From: Gammaproteobacteria bacterium
Lineage (GTDB): Bacteria; Pseudomonadota; Gammaproteobacteria; Steroidobacterales; Steroidobacteraceae
NCBI GenBank assembly: GCA_027366635.1
Contig: DAHXNE010000100.1
Coordinates: forward strand, 1 to 56,598
Length of the DNA stretch: 56,598 nt
Reading direction: 5' to 3'
In this document: positions 48,660 through 56,598 of the stretch, piece after piece
How the letters are laid out: every line of letters begins with the position of its first letter
Numbering within the stretch: the first letter of the stretch is position 1
Program-made: the position numbers and the translations under genes
Notes under the pieces: model-generated
The model's database searches: none
What the model saw: the letters and a program-made list of their open reading frames with translations, nothing else
What the model was told of the DNA's origin: nothing

Positions 48660-49556
48660 ATGCGCGTATTTGCCTGGTTCATGCTCCTGATCGCCTTCAG
48701 CCTCGCTTGTATGGCCGTCTTCACCTATCCGGCCTGGCTGCTGCTGCATCCGCATTTCAATTTCCCCTTTCAGCGCATCGGCGAGCGGATCGGGATGCTC
48801 GGATTCCTGATCGGCTTTCTGCTGGTCGCACGCCGCCTGCGGCTCGGGGACCGGGTCAGCCTGGGATTCGGCGCCCCGCGCCGGGTCTATCTGCGCGAGT
48901 ACGGTATCGCCCTGGTGATCGGCACGCTCACCATGGCGCTGGTCGTGGCGAGCATGGCGGCGCTCGGCCTGCTCGACTGGCAGCCGGCGGCGCGCTACGG
49001 CGCCGCAGCGCTGGCCGCGTTGATCGGCAAGCGGCTGCTGAGCGGCGTGGCGGTCGCATTGATCGAGGAAACGGCGCTGCGTGGCGTGATGTTCGCCGGC
49101 ATTCAACGCGAATCCGGCACGCTGCTCGCGATCATACTGACCTCGATCATCTACGCGGCGACGCACTTCCTCGGCGTGGCGCACATACCACCGGCCTCCG
49201 TCACGCCGTGGAGCGGCGTGGCGGTGCTGCAAGGCACACTGCGCGCCTTCGAGAACCCGCTCGGCAACGCCGACGCGTTCCTGTGCCTGACCGCGGTCGG
49301 GGTCGTGCTCGCGAAAGTCCGCTCGATCACCGGCAACACCTCCGCCAGCATGGGGCTGCACGCCGGCTGGGTCTGGGTGATGCTGGTCGTGCACGGGCTC
49401 TCACGGCCCAACATCACCTCGCCGCTGAGCTTCCTGCTCAGCCACCACGACGGGTTCACCGGCTGGCTCGTGCTCGCCTGGGCCGTGGTGTTGGGCTGGG
49501 GACTGGCGCGCTTCTACTCCGCCCGCACGCGCGCCCCGGATGGCGCCACCGCCTAG
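48660..49556 (+). CDS. CPBP family intramembrane metalloprotease
   Basis: 298 residues, about eight membrane segments. The CPBP (CAAX/bacteriocin-processing) motifs are present: EETALRG (Glu136-Glu137 to Arg141), a His at 169 in SIIYAATHF, and a third in SMGLHAGWVW. Proteins of this family process prenylated or peptide substrates or confer bacteriocin immunity; the substrate here is unknown. ATG at 48660; the frame extends upstream without signs of coding. Confidence 0.87.
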   Translation: MRVFAWFMLLIAFSLACMAVFTYPAWLLLHPHFNFPFQRIGERIGMLGFLIGFLLVARRLRLGDRVSLGFGAPRRVYLREYGIALVIGTLTMALVVASMAALGLLDWQPAARYGAAALAALIGKRLLSGVAVALIEETALRGVMFAGIQRESGTLLAIILTSIIYAATHFLGVAHIPPASVTPWSGVAVLQGTLRAFENPLGNADAFLCLTAVGVVLAKVRSITGNTSASMGLHAGWVWVMLVVHGLSRPNITSPLSFLLSHHDGFTGWLVLAWAVVLGWGLARFYSARTRAPDGATA

Positions 49557-49586
49557 CCGCCTGGCCGACGATCAGTCCCGTTCCGC

Positions 49587-50975
49587 TCAGCCGGCCCCGC
49601 TCGACACGCTACCGAGCTCGCGCAGCAGTTGCTCGTGCAGGCCACCGAAGCCGCCGTTGCTCATGATGAGCACGTGATCGCCCGGATGGGTGGAGGCGGC
49701 CAGATCGCGCGCCAGCGCAGCCACGTCGCCGCGAGCATGCGCCCGGCCATGCAGGGCGGCCAGCACCGGCGCGGCATCCCAGCCGAGGTCCGGCGGTATG
49801 TACAACCAGACCTCATCGGCCTGCGCCAGTGATCCGGCCAGCACGTCGCGATGCACGCCCATGCGCATCGTGTTCGAGCGCGGCTCGAGCACCGCGACGA
49901 TGCGGGCCGCGCCGACTCTGCGCCGCAGACCATCGAGGGTGGTGGCGATGGCCGTGGGGTGATGCGCGAAGTCATCGTACACACGCACACCATTGACTTC
50001 GCCGCGCAGCTGCATGCGCCGCGCCACGCCCCGGAACGATCCGAGGGCGTCGATGGCCCGGGCCGCCGGCACGCCCGCATGACGCGCCGCAGCCAGCGCC
50101 GCCAACGCATTTTCCATGTTGTGCGCCCCGATGAGATCCCACTGCACGGTGCCGCGGGACTCGCCCCGCTCGAGGACTTCGAAGGCCGAGTAATCACTCG
50201 CCGCGCTAGTGGGGCGCGCGCTCCAGCAAGCGTCGGGCCCAGCGTCACGCGCGAAGCCCTCGAGCGGTGTCCAACATCCCATCTGCAGTGCCTCGCGCAG
50301 ATTCACATCACCGGCATGCCAGACGATGCGCCCGGCGCCGGGCACGGTACGCACGAGCTGGTGGAACTGCCGTTGGATCGCGGCCACGTCGGGATAGATG
50401 TCCGCATGGTCGTATTCCAGGTTGTTGAGGATCGCCGTGCGCGGCCGGTAGTGAACGAACTTGGCGCGCTTGTCGAAGAACGCCGTGTCGTATTCGTCCG
50501 CCTCGATCACGAAAAATGCGCCGGCGCCGAGTCGCGCGCTGGTGCCGAAATCGGCCGGCACGCCGCCGATGAGAAAGCCCGGCGCGAGTCCGGCATGCTC
50601 CAGGATCCACGCGAGCATGCTGCTGGTGGTGGTCTTGCCGTGGGTGCCGGCCACGGCCAGCACCCAGCGCTCGCGCAGCAGCTCACGCGCCAGCCATTCC
50701 GGACCCGACATATAGGGGATGCCCGCATTCAGCAGCGCCTCGACCACCGGCATCCCGCGCCGCATCACATTGCCGACCACCACCACGTCCGGCCGCGGAT
50801 CGAGCTGCCCGGCCTCGTAGCCTTCGATGAGCTCGATGCCAAGCGCGGCGAGCTGCGTGCTCATCGGCGGGTAGACGTTGCGGTCCGAGCCGGTCACCCG
50901 ATAGCCGGCCGAACCTGCCAGCGCCGCCACACCGCCCATGAACGTGCCGCAGGCACCGAGAACGTGAACATGCAT
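49587..50975 (-). CDS. mpl: Murein tripeptide ligase Mpl
   Basis: Recycles cell-wall tripeptide by joining L-Ala-gamma-D-Glu-meso-DAP to UDP-MurNAc. It has 462 residues. The N-terminus reads MHVHVLGACGTFMGGVAALA like E. coli Mpl; GSDRNVYPPMST and the P-loop [10 protein letters not shown] (110-119) follow; HHPTAIATTLDGLRRR is conserved. A possible promoter on the minus strand, TTGGGT-18-TACAAT (51014 to 50985), overlaps the start of divergent rnd. Confidence 0.95.
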   Translation of the reverse strand: MHVHVLGACGTFMGGVAALAGSAGYRVTGSDRNVYPPMSTQLAALGIELIEGYEAGQLDPRPDVVVVGNVMRRGMPVVEALLNAGIPYMSGPEWLARELLRERWVLAVAGTHGKTTTSSMLAWILEHAGLAPGFLIGGVPADFGTSARLGAGAFFVIEADEYDTAFFDKRAKFVHYRPRTAILNNLEYDHADIYPDVAAIQRQFHQLVRTVPGAGRIVWHAGDVNLREALQMGCWTPLEGFARDAGPDACWSARPTSAASDYSAFEVLERGESRGTVQWDLIGAHNMENALAALAAARHAGVPAARAIDALGSFRGVARRMQLRGEVNGVRVYDDFAHHPTAIATTLDGLRRRVGAARIVAVLEPRSNTMRMGVHRDVLAGSLAQADEVWLYIPPDLGWDAAPVLAALHGRAHARGDVAALARDLAASTHPGDHVLIMSNGGFGGLHEQLLRELGSVSSGAG

Positions 50976-51005
50976 AATAAGACCCATTGTACCGATCGCC
51001 GCACC

Positions 51006-52082
51006 GTGCACCCAATCACCACTCCCGAACAGCTCGCCGAGATCGCCGACCGGCTCGCGTCACAGACAGTCATCGGACTCGATACCGAATTCCTGCGCGA
51101 GCGCACTTATCACGCGCAGCTGTGTCTGTTGCAGCTGGCGTGGACCGGAGCGGCCGTATGCGTCGATCCTCTGGCGGTGACGGACCTCGCGCCGTTGCGT
51201 GCCACGCTGAGCGCGCCACCGGCGGTGAAGATTCTGCATGCCTCGCGCCAGGATCTCGAGGTGCTGCTTCCGGCCCTCGGGCTGGTGCGGCCGCTGTTCG
51301 ATACGCAGATCGCCGCCGCGTTGACCGGCGAGAGCGCCCAAATCGGCTATGCCGAGCTGGTCCGGCGTCTGCTCGGCGTCGAGCTGGCCAAGGCGCACAC
51401 GCGCGCGGACTGGTCGCGCCGGCCGTTGTCGGCCGACCAGATCGAGTACGCGCTCGATGACGTGCGCCATCTGTTGGCACTCAAGGAGGCGCTGCAAGAG
51501 CGGATCGAGCGGCTCGGTCGCCTGGCGTGGCTCGCCGAGGAGTTCGCCGCGCTCGAGGACCCCGCGACACTCACGGTCGATCCGGAGCAGGCCTGGCGGC
51601 GATTGAAAGGCTGCAGCGGACTCGATCCGGGACGGCAGCGTCTACTGCGCTCGCTCGCCGCCTGGCGCGAGCGACGGGCGCTCGAGCGCGATCGGCCGCG
51701 GGGCTGGATTCTAGACGATGAGTTGCTGCGGGCGATCGTGCTGCGCGTCCCGCGCACACCGCTGGCGCTCAGCGCCCTGCCGGGCATGCCGGCGGGCCTC
51801 ATCGAGCGGTGCGGCGCAGAAATACTCGCGCGCGTGCAGGCGGCGGAGATTCCCGATCCGCCCCCGCCGGTGAGCCGGCCAAGGCCCGACCCGCTGCGCA
51901 ACGCCCAGCTGAAGCAACTGGGCACGGTGCTTCGGGACGCGGCCGCCGAGCTGGGCTTGAGTCCCGAAGTGCTGGCGACGCGCCGCGACCTCGAGCAGCT
52001 CCTCGACGGCCGGGACGACACCGCGGTGCTGCGCGGCTGGCGCCGCGAGGTGGTCGGAGAGCGTCTGCTGGCGGCGCGTTGA
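51006..52082 (+). CDS. rnd: Ribonuclease D
   Basis: 3'-5' exoribonuclease of the DEDD family that trims tRNA and other structured RNAs. It has 358 residues from GTG at 51006: DTEF with LRERTYHAQLCLLQL, then LHASRQDLEVL and a Tyr-type exonuclease YALDDVRHLLAL; one HRDC domain (about 205-285). ATG at 50970 is an alternative start giving 12 extra non-conserved residues and would share the ATGCAT palindrome with mpl. I prefer GTG because conservation begins right after it. Confidence 0.92.
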   Translation: MHPITTPEQLAEIADRLASQTVIGLDTEFLRERTYHAQLCLLQLAWTGAAVCVDPLAVTDLAPLRATLSAPPAVKILHASRQDLEVLLPALGLVRPLFDTQIAAALTGESAQIGYAELVRRLLGVELAKAHTRADWSRRPLSADQIEYALDDVRHLLALKEALQERIERLGRLAWLAEEFAALEDPATLTVDPEQAWRRLKGCSGLDPGRQRLLRSLAAWRERRALERDRPRGWILDDELLRAIVLRVPRTPLALSALPGMPAGLIERCGAEILARVQAAEIPDPPPPVSRPRPDPLRNAQLKQLGTVLRDAAAELGLSPEVLATRRDLEQLLDGRDDTAVLRGWRREVVGERLLAAR

Positions 52083-52087
52083 GGCGC

Positions 52088-52744
52088 TTACCCGGGCAGC
52101 ACGGCCTCCAGGCGGCGTGACACTTCCGCCACGTCCCCTTGAGCGTCGATGCCGCGCAGCAACCCCTGCCCAGCGTAGTACTCGATCAACGGCGAGGTCT
52201 GCTGGTCGTAGACCCGCAGGCGCTCCGCCACGGTAGCCTCGTTGTCATCCGGCCGCTGGAACAGCCGATGCGGCTTGCCGGTCTTCGGACACAGCTCCTG
52301 CTCCAGCGCCTCGCGCGGGGTCGTGAGCAGATTGACCACCCGGCCGCAGTCACCGCACGTGCGCCGTCCGGCAATGCGTCGAAACAGCTCCGCGTAGTCC
52401 ACTTGCAGTTGCACGACGACATCGAGCGGCTGACCGATCTGCCGAAGCAGTGCGTCGAGCGCGCGGGCCTGAGCGAGGTTGCGCGGGAATCCATCGAGAA
52501 TGAAGCCACGCTCCGTGTCGGGCTCGCCCAGACGCTCGCGGATCATGCCGAGCACGATCGAGTCCTCGACCAGCAGGCCGGCGGTCATGGCCGCCTTGGC
52601 CTGAACACCGAGCGGCGTGCCCTGGGCGACGGCGGCGCGCAGCAGATCCCCGGTGGAGACCTGCGGAATGCGCTGCCGCTCGACCAGCCGCTGCGACTGC
52701 GTACCCTTACCTGAGCCTGGAGCCCCCAACAGGACGATGCGCAT
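52088..52744 (-). CDS. adk: Adenylate kinase
   Basis: Interconverts ATP + AMP and 2 ADP. It has 218 residues, long type with full LID. P-loop GAPGSGKGTQ (7-16), DGFPRN, LID with Cys130-X2-Cys133 and Cys152 (CGDCG...LCPKTG), and RPDDNE. The fourth zinc position is Thr155, so it is an intermediate between zinc-type and E. coli-type (His-Ser-Asp-Thr) LIDs. ATG at 52744; it is convergent with rnd by 5 bases, divergent from pfp. Confidence 0.96.
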   Translation of the reverse strand: MRIVLLGAPGSGKGTQSQRLVERQRIPQVSTGDLLRAAVAQGTPLGVQAKAAMTAGLLVEDSIVLGMIRERLGEPDTERGFILDGFPRNLAQARALDALLRQIGQPLDVVVQLQVDYAELFRRIAGRRTCGDCGRVVNLLTTPREALEQELCPKTGKPHRLFQRPDDNEATVAERLRVYDQQTSPLIEYYAGQGLLRGIDAQGDVAEVSRRLEAVLPG

Positions 52745-52879
52745 GAACAGTACAGTCTTCAGCATTAAAGGTTTTCCACCATACCGGGGCGTCGCGGACG
52801 GGTCAAACGCAGCACACGCCGTCCGGCGCTGCGCTATCCTTGAAGGCGACTCAGTCATTGACGAGCGCGGGGCCCCGTG

Positions 52880-54151
52880 ATGAAAAATTCCGGAAAGCGA
52901 AACGCCTGCTACGCCCAATCGGGCGGTGTCTCAGCCGTGATCAATGCCTCGGCGTGCGGTGTCATCGAGACCGCGCTGCGCCGAACCCGGCAGATCGGCA
53001 AGGTGTACGCCGGGCGCGACGGCATCGTCGGCGCGCTCACCGAGGATCTGATCGACGTCGGGCGCGAAAGCGCCGCCGCGATCCGCGGCCTGCGCCACAC
53101 CCCCGGCGGAGCGTTCGGCTCGGCGCGCTTCAAGTTAAAGAGCATCGAGCACAATCGCGCCGAGTACGAGCGGTTGATCGAAGTATTCCGCGCCCACGAC
53201 ATCGGCTACTTCTTCTACAACGGCGGCAATGACTCGATGGACACCGCCCTGAAGGTCTCGCAAATCGGCGAATCGCTCGGCTACCCGGTGATCTGCGTCG
53301 GTGTGCCGAAGACCGTCGACAACGACCTGCCGCACACCGACTGCTGTCCGGGCTTCGGCTCGGTGGCGAAGTACGTGGCTGTCTCGACTCGCGAGGCGGC
53401 GCTCGACGTGGCCTCGATGGCGCGCACCTCCACCCGGGTGTTCGTGTTCGAGGTGATGGGCCGGCACGCCGGCTGGATCGCCGCGGCCGCCGGACTCGCC
53501 GGCCGCAAGCCGGGCGAGGCGCCGCACATCATCCTGTTTCCCGAGATCCCCTTCGAGCCCGAACCCTTTCTCGAGCGGGTCAAGCAGTGTGTTACGGAGC
53601 ACGGCTACTGCGTCATAGTCGTGTCGGAGGGTGCCGCATACCCCGATGGGCGATTTCTGGCGCAAGCCGGCACCCGCGACGCATTCGGCCATGCGCAGCT
53701 CGGGGGAGTCGCGCCGGTGGTCGCGGACATGATCCGACAGCGGCACGGCTACAAATATCACTGGGCCGTGGCCGACTACCTGCAGCGCGCGGCGCGTCAC
53801 GTGGCCTCCAAGGTCGACGTGGAACAGGCTTATGCGGTCGGCAAGGCGGCCGTGGAGCTCGCCCTCGCCGGTCACAACGCGATAATGCCCACCATCGTGC
53901 GCAAGCGCTCCAAACCCTACCAGTGGACCATCGGTCACGTACCGCTTGCCGAGGTTGCGAACCGCGAAAAGAAGGTTCCGCGCGAGTACATCGCCGCGGA
54001 CGGATTCGGCATCACCGCCGCATGCCGCCGCTACCTGCAGCCGTTGATCGCCGGCGAAGCCTACCCGCCTTACCGGGACGGACTGCCCGATTATGTCCGC
54101 ATCAAGGGCGCGCCGGTGCGCCGCAAGCTGAAGACGACCTACCAGATATGA
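52880..54151 (+). CDS. pfp: Pyrophosphate-dependent 6-phosphofructokinase
   Basis: Uses PPi instead of ATP to phosphorylate fructose 6-phosphate, reversibly. It has 423 residues. The nucleotide/PPi determinants are GGNDS at 115-119 (Asp in place of the second Gly of ATP-PFK) and PKTVDND at 143-149 with the Lys typical for PPi use. MGRHAGW follows. GTG at 52877 just before the ATG could also serve. 95 bases upstream of hppA, forming a PPi module. Confidence 0.95.
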   Translation: MKNSGKRNACYAQSGGVSAVINASACGVIETALRRTRQIGKVYAGRDGIVGALTEDLIDVGRESAAAIRGLRHTPGGAFGSARFKLKSIEHNRAEYERLIEVFRAHDIGYFFYNGGNDSMDTALKVSQIGESLGYPVICVGVPKTVDNDLPHTDCCPGFGSVAKYVAVSTREAALDVASMARTSTRVFVFEVMGRHAGWIAAAAGLAGRKPGEAPHIILFPEIPFEPEPFLERVKQCVTEHGYCVIVVSEGAAYPDGRFLAQAGTRDAFGHAQLGGVAPVVADMIRQRHGYKYHWAVADYLQRAARHVASKVDVEQAYAVGKAAVELALAGHNAIMPTIVRKRSKPYQWTIGHVPLAEVANREKKVPREYIAADGFGITAACRRYLQPLIAGEAYPPYRDGLPDYVRIKGAPVRRKLKTTYQI

Positions 54152-54196
54152 TCCGGTGGCCCCGGGCATGCGGGCGGCCGCCGCGAGCGGCTGATT

Positions 54197-54205
54197 TGCT
54201 ATAGT
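54197..54205 (+). promoter_or_regulatory. Extended -10 promoter of hppA
   Basis: TGC-TATAGT: a TGn extended -10 with TATAGT at 54200-54205, 41 bases before the hppA ATG. No good -35 is seen. The leader carries an 8-T/6-G homopolymer run that includes the ribosome site. Confidence 0.6.
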
Positions 54206-54245
54206 TTGCGGACTTTGCACGTTTTTTTTGGGGGGAGACGAACTA

Positions 54246-56300
<2,055 letters not shown>

Positions 56301-56306
56301 TTTCGT

Positions 56307-56337
56307 GCGCCGGCCGTGCCTCAGGCGCGGCCGGCGC
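56307..56337. terminator. 10-bp GC hairpin after hppA
   Basis: GCGCCGGCCG (56307-56316) and CGGCCGGCGC (56328-56337) form a perfect 10-bp stem with an 11-base loop, 6 bases after the hppA stop. No T-run follows. It overlaps the last codons of the convergent gene, so it could weaken transcription in both directions. Confidence 0.5.
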
Positions 56338-56598
56338 GGGTCTGAGTCAACACCGCGCTGACCAGCCGGTTGAGCCGCTCGCAATAGGCCGCCACCGGCG
56401 CGTTGGCCTCGGCCTGTTTACCGACCAACGCCTGACTGATCTCGCACAGCCGCCGCTCGATACGCTCATCGACCGTCATCGAATGTCCGATCAGCGCGCT
56501 GACGCAGGCGCTGATCTCGGCATCCAGGGCGCGCGCATCGCTGCCCGCGATCTCGACTCCGGTGAGCTCGCGAGGGCAGCCGGCGGCCAGATGTTCGC
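56321..56598 (-). CDS. Hypothetical protein, C-terminal part (gene continues past window)
   Basis: About 92 codons end in TGA at 56321-56323; the start is beyond the window. The visible residues are mostly helical, with alternating charged and hydrophobic positions (VDERIERRLCEISQALVGK, APVAAYCERLNRLVSAVL), and two Cys in the last 45 residues. I recognise no family. Codon use matches the neighbours, so it is probably real. Convergent with hppA, stop codons 21 bases apart. Confidence 0.6.
   Translation of the reverse strand, partial: EHLAAGCPRELTGVEIAGSDARALDAEISACVSALIGHSMTVDERIERRLCEISQALVGKQAEANAPVAAYCERLNRLVSAVLTQTRAGRA

Overview
This window reads as chromosomal core sequence of a GC-rich gammaproteobacterium. 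The evidence is the complete dcw cluster with a MraZ-box promoter, the yraN-lpoA-rsmI-rnpB block, sspA-sspB, the kdsD-kdsC-lptC-lptA-lptB-rpoN-hpf-rapZ block, ibaG-murA, and mpl beside rnd. Gene content and codon use fit the Nevskiales/Steroidobacterales/Xanthomonadales side of the class. That placement is inference; no 16S rRNA gene is present. I saw no IS element, prophage, CRISPR array or tRNA.

Left part (1-14.4 kb, minus strand): a tightly coupled dcw operon runs mraZ-rsmH-ftsL-ftsI-murE-murF-mraY-murD-ftsW-murG-murC-murB-ddl. Most junctions are ATGA, GTGA or TGATG overlaps, and ddl is cut by the window edge. Its promoter has a TTGACA/TATAGT pair and four TGGGA MraZ boxes at exact 10-bp spacing. 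Next (14.5-21 kb) come yraN, lpoA, rsmI, the RNase P RNA gene, sspB-sspA, a DegS-type periplasmic protease and pgl.

Middle (21-36.3 kb): a YtrA-type GntR regulator, an ABC ATPase and a multi-spanning membrane protein form an operon with a probably leaderless promoter overlapped by a palindromic operator. A 27-codon candidate small gene trails it. Divergently lies an SPFH protein with a helical partner of unknown function. Then come a 6-phosphogluconate dehydrogenase, murA-ibaG, the KDO/LPS-transport block, rpoN-hpf-rapZ (without ptsN), and a patatin-like lipase.

Right part (36.3-56.6 kb): gap-pgk-pyk has a decayed 3' end of a transketolase gene upstream. Next are cpdA, a large Wzi-like outer-membrane barrel, and a surface-glycan group (two tandem heptosyltransferase-like GT9 genes, a GT4-like gene and a sugar methyltransferase). 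These are followed by a conserved hypothetical, a CPBP protease, divergent mpl/rnd, and adk, pfp and hppA. PPi-dependent phosphofructokinase next to a proton-pumping pyrophosphatase points to pyrophosphate-linked glycolysis.

Together the window covers peptidoglycan precursor synthesis and recycling, septation, LPS core synthesis and export, lower glycolysis with a PPi bypass, and stress or translation control (SspAB, HPF, RpoN, DegS, RapZ). Nothing here is clearly a new system. The best leads are the YtrA/ABC locus with its small ORF, the SPFH pair, the transketolase remnant with a nearby orphan terminator, and the surface-glycan group.
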